Source of the DNA: Pterois miles
Lineage: Eukaryota > Chordata > Actinopteri > Perciformes > Scorpaenidae
Length of the DNA stretch: 64,000 nucleotides
Direction of reading: 5' to 3'
NCBI GenBank assembly: GCA_947000775.1
Contig: CAMQGK010000130.1
Location: forward strand, 3,478,001-3,542,000
The stretch's first letter is position 1. Every line of letters starts with the position of its first letter. The notes beneath the pieces were generated by a model that was not told where the DNA came from, searched no databases, and saw only the letters and a list, made by a program, of their open reading frames with translations. A program made the position numbers and the translations under genes. Positions 12,571-23,039 of the stretch are shown here, piece after piece.

Positions 12571-14714
12571 CTCCAAAAAAATTGTGGGTGTAGCCTGGAC
12601 TCTGGACAAGAGTGAAGCTGTTGTTTTGTGTCACAAAACAAATGTCCTCCGAGGAAATCGGCATCAATGGAAGGACAATGTAAAATTGTGCTGCTATAAT
12701 TGGTTGGAGAAAAAGAAGTTTTTTGAAGTGACAGCAGGCGATTGTTATCTTTGTAACAGATGAAAACATATTTAAAAGTGGATATGAAAAGTTGTGGTTG
12801 TTGTTAAGTGTTTCTTCTACAATTTTATGTTGCAGCTGCTGCTTTAGGGGGAATTTTAGTTGCCATTTTCCTCACGGTGGTGGTAATTTCACTGCTGAAT
12901 GAATATTGAGCATCTCTGTGCTGCTCGGTGGTTCCTCCTGTGCAGACAAGCTCTCTGTGTCGGATGCCGGGCATGTGAATCGGAATGGCGAGGGGAAGCC
13001 CAGCATCGAAGCAGAATGGAGGAAAAGCTGCTTTGCATGTCAGATTTACAGTAGCTGTCAGGCTGAGCCGACCGCTGCCTGTGAACCGCTGGATGCTGGA
13101 TAAATGACTAAAACTGACCCGATTTTACAACACTGAAGTCACAGGAGGGGGATGTTATCCATCTGAGCTGAGCTGTGGATCCCCTTTGAAGCCAAGCAGA
13201 GAGAAATGCTTTGTAGTATTAAACAAGGGTCATCTCATTACATCATAAACGTGACATTTCTCTCACTGCCGTTGCTAATTTATATTGCATTGAGCATGAG
13301 TAATTTCACATGTTGTACAGTTTGCTATCTGCTGGTTGCAGCATCATGCGACACACTCTCCCCGTTGAGACGCCATTGGATTTGAGGATGTCCCAAACCG
13401 GCAATTATTTTATGAGCCAGACAGCAACACAAACCACAAGCAGTTAAATTCATCTTTGCCAAGAAATCAGCATATATACTGTAGGGGTCATTCACCTGTG
13501 TATCATGTTTTTGAAATAGACTTTTTTAATGCCAGACTCGATATATTTCTGCTTTTATTGTTCTAGTCTTAGTAACGTGACGTCATATCCGTTCAGTATC
13601 CATCAACCAAAACAAACCGCAGCAAGTCGAAACGAAAAGTAGAAAACGGCGGAGGGTCGGCGTGGACACGACCTGCACCCTCACATGTTAAATCCAATGT
13701 GGTAAACACAACACATACAGTAAAATGTGGAAACACTTTGGGTTTCACTCACTGCAGGAAAAGCAGAGCTAGACATCACGGCTAAAGCTGCATGCTAACT
13801 CTGTCATGGACAGGAAGTGTTCAATCAAAGCTTCCACTCAAGCTAGGCTAATTAGTTTGCATTTACAAGTTGTACTGCTCGCAGCTTCCAGTCAAGCTAA
13901 GCTAACTAACTAGCTACCTTTTTAATAAAAAAATCTAATCTACAGTACTAAATTGTAGTTTAAATTTTCTTTACACAAACTGAGGAGAATTTCAGTTTGA
14001 CGTTATTTGTGTCTTAGACCACTTGATGAATTTTCTCTAGTTTCAGGTGGACTCTGCTGGAAAGTCTGAGGTTTCTTTATGTGGTTCTGGGTAAAACAGT
14101 GTCAATGTTTATGTATACTGTGAACCAAGAGTCATTTATCTGAAGTTCTGAACGGTATATTCTGGCTGGTAACAGGACTACATGCATACAGAAAATTACA
14201 AGCAGTCCGAGACTTGTTCTACAGTCTGCTTCTTATATAATAGTAATAATCACTGTGGTGAAATTCAGATGCCAGCGCTGCTGACACTTATCTGCCAAAG
14301 CGTCAGCATTTGAATCTTAATTTTTGAATGCTATTTTTAGGCTTCAAAAGATTTGCATGTAAGCACTGACAGAAAATGTCTTATTGGTGTGTTTTACATC
14401 TCTGTATTAATGTAAATGTCCAAAACATCCGGATCGTCTTTGATTAATGGGGCTGGGGGTGAAACGCCATGCTGCAGCCACAAAGCCCCAGTGGAAATGG
14501 TCGCCAGCTTCTTTCCTGTCTGCGTCTCAGGGCTTCAGTGCATTGTTTGAAGCAGACTAAGCTGCATGGCGACAGAGGCTTTTTGAGGGCCAGGTTCCCA
14601 TTCACACTGATCACACATTAGACTGATCAAATCAGACTCCAGGCCTGCTTCCTGACTAACTCAATTTGCTCTCATACGCTTCCCTTTTCACGCTGAGCAC
14701 ATGCACGCGCACAT

Positions 14715-14717
<3 letters not shown>
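12571..14717. other. Intronic stretch, no gene
   Basis: A perfect CRE palindrome TGACGTCA is at 13578-13585. Between 13775 and 13925 lie GCTAGCTT/AAGCTAGC-rich fragments of a dispersed repeat also seen near 44570-44880 and 53740-53830. The rest is unrecognised. Confidence 0.45.

Positions 14718-14765
<48 letters not shown>
14718..14765. repeat. (AC)n microsatellite
   Basis: About 24 perfect AC dinucleotides, likely polymorphic. Confidence 0.97.
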
Positions 14766-14766
<1 letters not shown>

Positions 14767-15668
14767 GGGTTGTGCGCTTAAACGTGCGCACACAAACAGA
14801 AAACCAACAGAGAGCGGGGCAGTACCCATTGAGCTCTAATGAAAAGCAGAAAAAGCCGTTACCTTGGCAACTGCCAGCATACATCTTCAGGAGGACCCAG
14901 ATTTCCTGTCTGACTGCGATCGCATTGTTTTGGTTCTCTTTTGATAGCCGCAGCATCCCTAGACAGATTATCTCACTGCTGGCAAGAATTTATGCTAAAT
15001 CATCATGAATTAAACAACACCCATTTGTGTAGACAGGAAGACGTCGCGCTGACAATCCCGCCTCACCTCTGACCTCTAAAACACAAATGAAATCAGTGAT
15101 CTCGAGCCACTTTCTCCCCTGCATATTCAACTGTAGAGCCCCAATACGGAACATCAGTGCTGCCAAAAGCAGCTGTGGTTTATATAATTACCCGTTTGGA
15201 CGGACATGTTTATTAAGACAGAATATACGCAGAAAACCACTTTTTACCACCATGAGCTGGGCTAAAATGGAGACATGTCAAGGCACTAAAACCACAGTGG
15301 CGACCCTTTTTTTTGAAGGATGAGTGTATTTACCTGGAAAACAGTATAAAGGTTTTAAAGTCCCCGTCCAGGCAGTTTGACTTCCTGTTTTATGGTTCTT
15401 TCTCATACAGAGAAGGTGGGTGGGGTTAATGGTGCCTTCCAATGGGGTCGAATTTACCGTGTTTATGAGATGTGAAGTCTTGTACACAAAATGTGTGGTG
15501 TTCAAGCGGTAAAGTCATGAGAACGCTGCTACTAAGCAACAGCAATATTAACGTTACTGTCGGCGTCTAGAAACCACAGACACTAACAAGTTCTAGCAAG
15601 TGGGTAACAACGCAGGAAATGCAAAGGCATAATGACAGAGGAGAAACGTATGGGAATTTTCCTCAGAC
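14766..15668. other. Intronic stretch; a dispersed fragment at its end
   Basis: 15520-15660 is related to 31400-31530: both hold CTAAGCAA-GGCAATATTAA-GTTACTGT and then GGTGGGTAAC-GCAGGAAATGCAAA-ACATAATGAC (dashes mark differences). The rest is unrecognised. Confidence 0.5.
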
Positions 15669-15838
15669 ACATTATAACTAGTGGGCTGCATGGTGGTGCT
15701 GTGGTTAGCGCTGTCGCCTCACAGCAAGAGGGTCGCAGGTTCGAATCCGGGCTTGGGACTCTTCTGTGTGGAGTTTGCATGTCCTCCCCCGTGTAAGCGT
15801 GGGTTTTCTCTGGGTACTCCGGCTTCCTTCCACCATCC

Positions 15839-15907
15839 AAAGAAAAGCTGAAAAAGAAAAGAAAAGATAAGAAGAACCTTTAATAATCCCCGGAGGAAAA
15901 TAAAATG

Positions 15908-15966
<59 letters not shown>

Positions 15967-15996
15967 AAGGGGAGAATGAAAGAAAAAGGGATAAAG

Positions 15997-16041
<45 letters not shown>

Positions 16042-16312
16042 AGGAGGAGGGGGAGAAAAGAATAAAAAAAGAAAAAATATATATAAATATATAAATAAAT
16101 ATAAAAAATAAAAATATAAGAAAAAAATAGGAAAAGAATAAGTGAGAGGGGGGGAGAAAATGGTTGATGAGGGAGGAAGACGAAAAGAAAAAGAAAGGAA
16201 GGATGAAGGGGGTTGGGGGGGGGAGGGGGGGGGAGGAGTGTGTGGAAAAATAAACCCAAAATGGAAAAGAGGGGGGAGGGGGGGGGGGGGGGGGGAGGAT
16301 AGAATAGAATCC
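15839..16312 (+). repeat. Homopurine tract with A57, A42 and G18
   Basis: About 470 bp that is almost all A and G on the plus strand: A57 at 15908-15964, A42 at 15997-16038, a GGGAG-rich stretch from 16145, and G18 at 16278-16295. Only short AT runs interrupt it. At its left edge (15864-15900) a CTTTAATAATCCCCGG motif looks like the reversed 3' tail of a LINE or SINE. Polypyrimidine frames on the minus strand are open by composition only. Confidence 0.9.
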
Positions 16313-16313
16313 A

Positions 16314-16340
16314 CCCCCCCCCCCCCCCCCCCCCCCCCCC
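16314..16340 (+). repeat. C27 homopolymer
   Basis: 27 uninterrupted C just after the G18 tract (18-bp gap). G and C tracts can pair as a hairpin. It may partly be an assembly or consensus artefact. Confidence 0.9.
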
Positions 16341-16344
16341 ACCA

Positions 16345-16550
16345 ACCCAAACAGCTCACATCCCCACGACCCAGCCCTCCTCCCGGCTTGTTCAGTTTGG
16401 TGGCGTCTCTGGTGCTGTGCCCCCTCCCACCATCCCAAAGACATGCTGCCTTCAGACTGGTAGAACATCTGAAGTAGCCTGTTGCACACGTTGAAGGTCC
16501 TCAGCCTTCTCAGGAAGAATAGTTTGCTCTGTCCCTTCCTGAGGGGGCCG
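16345..16550 (-). pseudogene. LINE reverse-transcriptase C-terminal fragment
   Basis: On the minus strand the sequence reads as FLRRLRTFNVCNRLLQMFYQS, continuing with frame slips into a GWWEG / RRAGS / CEL pattern. This matches the C-terminal part of fish L2/Rex1-type non-LTR retrotransposon polymerases. It ends at the C27 tract. Dead: only about 60 codons remain, with frameshifts. Confidence 0.7.
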
Positions 16551-16771
16551 GGGGGTTAAGTTTGATGACTCTAAATTGACCGTAGGTGTGGATGTGAGCG
16601 TGAATGGTTGTCTGTCTATATGTTGTCTGTCTCTATGTGCCCTGTGATGGACTGGCGACCTGTCCAGGGTGAACCCTGCCTTCGCCCAATGCCAGCTGGG
16701 ATCGGCTCCAGCCCCCCCGCGACCCCTAACGGGATAAGCGGTTGACGATGGATGGATGGACATTATAACTA

Positions 16772-17930
16772 AGCTACTATAGTTAACTACAGCTAATTAG
16801 CTAACCAATTAGAAAGACAAACTGACTGATAAACAGATTTATTGGTTTGCCACTGCTCATGAGAAACACCTGCACAAGTTTGGAGGATGACCTTTGACCT
16901 GCAGCTTCTATGATAGTTAGATGTCATATTCCCATTTTGCCAACAACCTTATTTTTAAGTTTGAGCACAAAATAAAGTTATTTCTCCAAAAAAAAGGCAG
17001 TGTGGCTAATCTACGACTATTAGGGCCACACTGAGGAAAAATAAGTACGTCTGAGACTATGACAATAAAATCCGAAGTCTACGAAAAAAAGTTGTAATAT
17101 TGTGAGAATAAAGTCATAAGTTTAAGAGAAAAAAAGTGGTAATATTATGAGAATAAAGTCGTCTAAAGTTATAAAGTAGTAATTTGACGTGTTATTTTAG
17201 AGGGGAAATAGTGAAAATGAGCGTGGGGCATCTTGTGAAGTTTTACTTTAGTTGATGTATCACTAATAACCAAATACTTCATCTTCTGGCTCATCAGCTC
17301 CACATTATCATCAGTATCAGGACCTGGAGAAGATCAAGAAACTGAGTTTATTCTGAACAAACAACCACACGGACCTGAAGGAAACTGGAGGAAACTGCCT
17401 CTTTTGTGGAGAAAATGCCTTTTTCATAATATTTCAACTTTTTTTCTCATATTATGACTTTATACAGATTTCTTTTTTTAATTTTCCCTCAGTGTGGTCC
17501 TAATACTCCGTTGTACCAATCAACTTAGTCAGGAAATGACTATGAAATTAAATATGAAATATAGAAAAGCCAGAATAGAGGAGGGGATTAAACCAGACAG
17601 TATTCCATACAACATGAAGTCATACATGACTGGAATATATTTGATTTTGCAAAGCAGGTCCACACTGTTCTCATCATTATCATTCTCATCATCATCACCA
17701 TAATCAGATTATAATCATCATAATTGCCTGTGCAGTGTTTGTTATCTTTGTATGGTGGTCTAAATAGGACACAGATCAGATCCCCATGTGATTTATCACC
17801 ATTTTGAAAATACAAAGGGAGGTTGGAGGATGGGGCACCTTTAATCGTTTAAGTCTTGGATGTATTCAACCAAACATCCATGACACTTTAAAACCTTGAT
17901 GACCATTAACTATCCCACCTCTGAACCATA
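16772..17930. other. Intronic stretch, nothing recognised
   Basis: 17035-17170 has three imperfect copies of an AATATTATGAGAATAAAGTC-like motif, a short degenerate tandem repeat. No gene. Confidence 0.5.
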
Positions 17931-17934
17931 GATG

Positions 17935-17991
17935 TTCCTCTATTGTTAAATAACATATATACAGTATGTATGTTATTTAATAATAGAGGAA
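17935..17991. repeat. 57-bp near-perfect palindrome
   Basis: TTCCTCTATTGTTAAATAAC on the left pairs with GTTATTTAATAATAGAGGAA on the right (one mismatch in 20), with a TA-rich centre. It directly abuts dispersed family A copy 3. Confidence 0.85.
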
Positions 17992-17994
17992 AAT

Positions 17995-18385
17995 ATCAAA
18001 ATGTACCTTAAAGGCAGATTGTCAAGTATTTAATACTCTTCTCAACATTAAGGGGACAAATATGCTGCTTTATGCAAATGTGTGTATACAGTATATTAAT
18101 TATTTGAAATCAATTAACCACACAAAACAGTGTGCTGATATTGTCCAGAAAGCCTCACAGGTTTTCCTCACCACAACACAAGTTTGGAGTGTTATTTAGC
18201 CTCCTTTACAACAAGCTACCATGGCAGGTTGGTACCAATGGATTCATCAGGTTTTCTAGTTTCATATGATACCAGTTTCTTCACTCCTGCTTTAAAATTG
18301 AACCCGCTACAACCTCCAAAACATCCACTGAATTAATGCATTAAAGAAATTAGTGGCGTTAAAACAAACTTGCACTATCGCGTTA
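17995..18385 (-). repeat. Dispersed family A, copy 3 (reverse)
   Basis: Reverse-complement arrangement: AAAATGTACCTTAAAGG at the left, TGCTGCTTTATGCAAATG, then the TTTCATATGATACCAG block and GCGTTAAAACAAACTTGC at the right. It retains both ends but lacks the middle. Confidence 0.8.
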
Positions 18386-19439
18386 AGTTAAGTTAAGCTA
18401 AGCCAAAGTCTGCGCAGTTGTGATCGGGGGCTGAGGTCCCGCCCACACACCTGCCAGCGAATCACAAGCTGAGCATGGCCACAGTTTGCTAGGAAGAGCT
18501 AGCTGCGCCGTTAGCAACACGCTAGCAGTTTGGCTAAAAAGACACAACTATAATATCTCTATAACTACATCTATGATCATATTGACAAACTCTTGTGATG
18601 GTTATGGAACGGTGAAGTCACATCTCTCAAGCTTCCACAACTATTTCACTCAGAGTAGGTATCGCAACATGACGTCTCAACCCCTTTTACCAAAAAATGA
18701 ACACTTGAACATGTATCAGCGTGATGAGGACTAAATAAAATGACAGAAATTTATTATTTTAATTTATGTAATTTATAAAAAAAAAAAAAAAAAGCCACTT
18801 AGGATGTGAAGTTTTCAGATGCTTTCAATGCTTTTATATGTGTAAAACTCATACTCAAAAGTCAGTATTCTCCCACTTGGTAATTACCTGATTGCCAGTA
18901 ATGGTTTGTTTTGTCTGGGATTCATGACTTGGAAATGGCTGTTGTACAGCTCTTGCTCAAATGTGTCAGGTAGTCAGATGACGCTCTTAACGCCCTCTGC
19001 CATTTAATAGCAGCACATTTCCTCTATTATTTAATGGACAGGCCTTTCACAGCCTTTGCTCGTCTCGCTGATTTCTGCGAGAGGCGACACAGTGTCACCG
19101 TGCTGTTAGTTACAGCTTAGCAGTCAACTGACGGGATGACGTGAGCAGTTCAAGTTGCTGATGCTGACAATACAGCAACCTTGTGTGGGTTGCACATGAC
19201 TTTCCAGGCTGATTACACAGAATGACATGCCTTCACTCCCTCAAGTGGGTGAAAACCCTGAAAGCTACTTACCTTAGCCCGCAAACATGAGACCGAACAT
19301 GTGACACCAGCCGTTAGGCGACTAGGGTGATGATTCAATATGCTGCAAAACTGTAAGCGAGGAAACATAAGAACACATTTTATAATAGGCAAAAATAATA
19401 CATTTGGAAAAACTGCATGGTTTTTGCCCAAAATTACAT
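18386..19439. other. Intronic stretch, nothing recognised
   Basis: A short A16 tract is at 18778-18793. No element or exon seen. Confidence 0.5.
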
Positions 19440-20000
19440 TATTATCATAGCATGTCTGTAAAGGGGAGACTGGTGGGGACCCATAGAGCCCATTTTCATT
19501 CACATATCTGGAGGTCAGAGGTCAAGGGACCCCTTTGGTTATAAATGGTTATGCCAGTTTTTCCTTGCCAAAAATGACCGTAAATTTGCAGCGTTATTTT
19601 GCCTCCTTCCCTACAAGTTAGTATGACATGGTTTGTACCAGTGGATTTTTTAGGTTTTCTAGTTTCATATGATGCCAGTTTGGTCGAATCCAGGTTGGGG
19701 CTCTTCTGTGTGGAGTTTACATGTTCTCCCTGTGTTAGCCTGGGTTTTCTCCAGGTGCATGTCCAAAGACATGCAAGTTAATTGATGACTCTAAAATTGC
19801 CTGTATGTGTGAATGTGAGAACGGTTGTCTGTATGTGTTAGCTCTGCGATGGATCATCGACCTTCGCCCAGTGTCAGCTGGGAGCGACTCCAACCCTGCT
19901 GGGATAAGCAGTTGCAGATGGATGGATGATACTAATATCTTCCCTCGAGCTTTAAAACCCACTACAACCTCTGAAAGATCAAATAGCGGCCTGGACTGAC
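19440..20000 (-). repeat. Dispersed family A, copy 4, split by a SINE
   Basis: The left half (19440-19679) runs from GTCTGTAAAGGGGAGACTGG to TTTCATATGATGCCAGT. The right half resumes at about 19929 with ACTAATATCTTCCCTCGAGC and CACTACAACCTCTGAAAGAT. The interruption is the SINE piece at 19680-19928. Confidence 0.8.
19680..19928 (+). mobile_element. 5'-truncated SINE inserted in family A
   Basis: Same family as the composite SINE at 15681: it starts inside the B box (TCGAATCC), has GTGTGGAGTTTACATGTTCT and TTGATGACTCTAAAATTGCC, and ends in GATGGATGGATG. The flanks GATGCCAGT and GATACTAAT could be a decayed 9-bp target-site duplication. Confidence 0.8.
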
Positions 20001-20796
20001 AGTGAGCCATCAGATTTTAAGAAGTTAATTAAAATCGATGCAGCGTTTTGGAGAATCAGTACAGTATTGCACAGCATAATACCGTGATACTTGTGTGTAT
20101 CAATATTTTCTGACATCCCTAATAAAAAGAACAATATAGATTGATTATATAACTAAAATGTTTGAAAATCCAGTTTTAATCAGGCATTAATTTCTAGTGT
20201 ACTAATCGGTTGTATTCTACTGGCACACATCCAAAGTGTCTTGCTTTTTATTTTCTCGTAGCGCTTTGTATAAACTTCATTTAGGCTCACATGTTGGCTG
20301 TTTGTCGGACAGGTTCAAGGACCTTTCATCCCGTCAGGTTGGTAGAGATTTAAACAACAGGGTGGGATACACAGATAGTCTCGATAACATGGACTGCCCG
20401 TGCTTTTAGCTGTAATTTCCCTTCTCGGTGTTACTCCTAGTAAAAAGCACATGACAGAAAAGCTAAAAATGAGAATGAATCCAGACTGTGGCTTGCCCTT
20501 GGTTCATTTTGTTTTGCTAAGCTTTCCAAGCCTGAGGCTTTGGCTATTACATGTCACCATCTGTCTCCTTATGCACATACGTCTGTGCATTTTGTATTAC
20601 ATTCTGCCTCCCAGAGAACTACAGCGAATATAACTCGGAAGAGGACAGAAACTTCAATTTGATGATGGTATCTTGGCTTTGAATTGCACTTTTATACCTG
20701 GACAAACAAACAGAATTAAAGAAGACTTTTTGAGGATTTTAGACAAACCACTCGATGGCTGTGTGGTGTAGAACTGATCATTTAAAGGAGAAAATC
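20001..20796. other. Intronic stretch, nothing recognised
   Basis: Unique AT-rich sequence. No gene signature. Confidence 0.5.
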
Positions 20797-21195
20797 TGGC
20801 ATGTCCATTTTAACAGGGGTCCCTTGACCTCTGACCTCCAGATGTGTGGATGTAAATGGGTTCTCTGGGTCCCCACCAGTCTCCCCTTTACAGCTATGCC
20901 CTCTTTATGATAATCACAGTCAGTCTGGATCAAGTCATAGTCAAGTCAGCACTCTGACACACTGACGGCTGTTGTTGCCTGTTGGGCTGCAGTTTGCCAT
21001 GTTATGATTTAACATTTTTTATGCTAAAGTCAGAACCTGTGAGGGTTTCTAGACAATATCTGTCATTGTTTTGTTTTGTTAATTCATTTTCAATGATAAA
21101 TATATACATACATTTGCATTAAGCAGCATATTTGCCTAACATTATTAAATACTTGACAAATCTCCCTTTAAGGTGCATTAAATCAGTTAACTGTT
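20797..21195 (+). repeat. Dispersed family A, copy 5
   Basis: Contains CCTTGACCTCTGACCTCCAG, TCTCTGGGTCCCCACCAGTC, GCATTAAGCAGCATATTTGC and CTCCCTTTAAGGTGCATT in the same order as copies 1 and 6. Left end missing. It ends about 360 bp before exon 2. Confidence 0.85.
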
Positions 21196-21408
21196 TACTT
21201 TGAAGATATCACCATGGCTCCAAGAAATGATGATGGGCATTTTTTTTTTTGCTGGTTTCTGACATTTTGTAGATCGGACATTAACTGCATCTACTACCTG
21301 CTGCAGCAGCCTCTCATATCTCATAATGTGCAAATAATTACTGTGTATTCGGTTTACTTTTTGTCAGCTAATGTGCTGCAGTAAGATGTACTCAATATCC
21401 CAGAGGCT

Positions 21409-21429
21409 CTCTTTTTTTTTTAGGTAAGG
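21409..21429 (+). promoter_or_regulatory. Juxtaposed 3'/5' splice-site motif (recursive-splice-like)
   Basis: A pyrimidine tract of CTCT plus ten T ends in TAG at 21423 and is followed at once by GTAAGG (21424-21429). This is the zero-length-exon layout (YnAG|GTRAG) used for recursive splicing of very long introns. It sits 131 bp before exon 2. Using it as an ordinary acceptor would extend exon 2 and hit TGA at the third codon, so a coding use is unlikely. Function is inferred from motif only. Confidence 0.4.
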
Positions 21430-21554
21430 TGACAGAATATACAAATCTACTATTGTCAGAGGGAGGCCTAAGACCCAGCAGAGCCAAACCTCCACCAGTC
21501 CTCAAGTGGATCATGATCCAGCATCTATTAACGTCTCCTCCTCTTCCTCCTCAG

Positions 21555-21726
21555 ACGGCCTACAAGCCCTGGCTGTGCGCTCAGTATTTCCCCACCACCC
21601 AGCTGTCCTGTCAGAGGAAGGTGCCGTGCCACCAGTACTGCCTGGAGGTCCAGCAGAGCTGTCCGTTCATCCTGCCCGACAACGACGACCTGATCCACGG
21701 CGGCAGCCCCAGCTTCATCTGCACAG
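21555..21726 (+). CDS. nalf1: nalf1 (fam155a) coding exon 2, cysteine-rich domain segment
   Basis: NALF1 is the auxiliary subunit that binds the extracellular face of the NALCN sodium-leak channel and supports its surface expression; it acts in the neuronal plasma membrane. The exon encodes 57 full residues plus the first base of a glycine codon. Seen directly: six cysteines (residues 8, 19, 25, 29, 36, 56 of the exon product) and the family signature stretches YKPWLCAQYF, PCHQYCLEVQ and CPFILPDND, ending in SFICTG. A CT-rich acceptor ending in cag at 21552-21554 precedes it and a donor gtcagc at 21727 follows, giving phase 0 in and phase 1 out. The exon is GC-rich compared with the AT-rich intron around it. 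I prefer NALF1 over the paralogue NALF2 because the next exon ends in the NALF1-type tail. Which teleost co-orthologue this is cannot be told. Confidence 0.94.
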
Positions 21727-21830
21727 GTCAGCACCGACTCGCCGTCCGCCGTTGCGGTGGACACGTTTGCGTATGTGGGTGTTTGTGTGGCCTTGTATTC
21801 TCTGCTGCCTCAGAGAAAGATGTGGTAAGG

Positions 21831-22395
21831 CTTCATTTTACAGGTGCGCAACCTTCACGGTAATTAGGTGATAATTAGCAAGTAACCTATTTGAATTTTC
21901 TTTGAATTTACTGCCAAATTACCCCAAAATTTACCTCAAGATTTATTGAAAATTACTTTATTATAAACATTATTTAATAATTATATGCTAACATATCATC
22001 TGATGATCAAAATAGGGACCTTAGGCTTGAAAAGCTGCTGCTCTTCATCAGAAGTCTGGACACAAATCTCAGCATTGTGACTTATTGTCTACACACATGT
22101 AACCTGGTAGCTGATGTCATGATTCAGGGAGTTTTTAAAGAAATTTCAAATAAGTTATTTGCTAATTATCATCTATTTATCAGCAGACATGGACAGACAA
22201 GTATATATGTATTAAATACATTACCAGCTTTTGGGGAATAGCGTAATATAATTATTAAATAATGTTTATAATAAAGTATTTTTTGATAAATCTTGAGGTA
22301 AATATTTGGGTAATTTAGCAATATGATCACAAAAAACAGGTTACTTGCTAATTATCACCTAATAACCATGAAATTTGTGGACATTTAAAATGAAG
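21831..22395. mobile_element. MITE with about 150-bp terminal inverted repeats, copy 1
   Basis: CTTCATTTTA at 21831 is answered by TAAAATGAAG ending at 22395. The arms continue as inverted copies through GGTGATAATTAGCAAGTAAC, TTACCTCAAGATTTAT and TAAACATTATTTAATAATTA. The centre is AT-rich noncoding sequence. No transposase and no clear target-site duplication. It begins only about 100 bp after the exon 2 donor. Confidence 0.88.
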
Positions 22396-22639
22396 TTGCC
22401 AAAAACTGAACTGATGTCAGTTATAAAAGTATTAATTCATGCACAATGTGTATTTCCTGGATGGTATTCCTCCAGGAAAACAGGTGAGAGGTGTTTCTGA
22501 AGGCTTTCTGATGACATCTAGTGGTGTGTTTGAGCACAGCCGCGCTCTGACATTTTAACAATGCACTGATGAATGGAAGTTGGCCTGTCCTGCCATATTT
22601 ACTGCAGTTTATACAGTAGTAATAATCACCAAGGACTCT

Positions 22640-23039
22640 ATATTATAGTATATTAGTAGTATATTCCTGTATTTGCCGATAGCTGGTAATTTATTTAATA
22701 CATGTCCAGGAAAAGAACACAAAGTTAATTGATCTGCTTTATTTCCATGTCTGCTGATAGATACATAATAATTAGTAAAGAACATCAGATACCAGGTTAC
22801 AGGTGTGTAGACAATAAATCAAAATGGTGAGATTTGTTCCTGATCAGAGGCGTCTTCTGTTAGTTTTTGTTTTCCACCTCTGATGAAGAGCAGCACTTTT
22901 CTCAGGGCCCTATTTTAACCCTACCCTATTTTAAGGTAAATATTGGGGTAATTTGGCAGTGTTTCCAAAGAAATTTTAAATCGGTTACTTGCTAATTATC
23001 ACCTAATTACCATGAAATTTGCAGACCTGTAAAATGAAG
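22640..23039. mobile_element. Same MITE, copy 2 (centre inverted)
   Basis: Right arm present (GGTTACTTGCTAATTATCAC to TAAAATGAAG). The centre is the reverse complement of copy 1: CCAGGTTACAGGTGTGTAGA against TCTACACACATGTAACCTGG, and CTCTGATGAAGAGCAGCA against TGCTGCTCTTCATCAGAAG. Left arm missing. The two copies can form a long intronic hairpin. Confidence 0.82.

Larger units (their letters stand above)
15669..16771 (+). mobile_element. Composite SINE insertion with 12-bp target-site duplication
   Basis: ACATTATAACTA occurs at 15669-15680 and again at 16760-16771, flanking one inserted unit. The left part (15681-15842) is a tRNA-like head with a perfect B box GGTTCGAATCC at 15738-15748 and the GTGTGGAGTTTGCATGT segment. 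The right part (about 16555-16759) is the body and tail, TGACTCTAAATTGACCGTAG to GGATAAGCGGTT, ending in GATG repeats. The middle has been split by an antisense LINE piece and homopolymer-rich DNA. The inserted order and the duplication show that the SINE arrived first. Confidence 0.88.
1..21554 (+). other. nalf1: 3' part of nalf1 intron 1 (inferred)
   Basis: No coding exon can be supported upstream of 21555. The protein starts mid-domain there, so at least one coding exon (in other vertebrates one large first exon) lies before base 1. Mammalian NALF1 has a very long first intron, which fits more than 21.5 kb of repeat-rich noncoding DNA here. Short open frames in this interval show no conserved motifs, codon bias or splice context. 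The upstream limit of the intron is unknown. Confidence 0.75.

Noticed and set aside
15705..16489. Long overlapping open frames on the minus strand (up to about 256 codons)
   Set aside because: They run through homopolymers (poly-F, poly-P, poly-G) and are open because of composition; only a LINE remnant at the right end has meaning.
21429..21863. Single 144-codon frame around exon 2
   Set aside because: Only 21555-21726 matches the NALF family and has splice signals; the rest is intron read-through.
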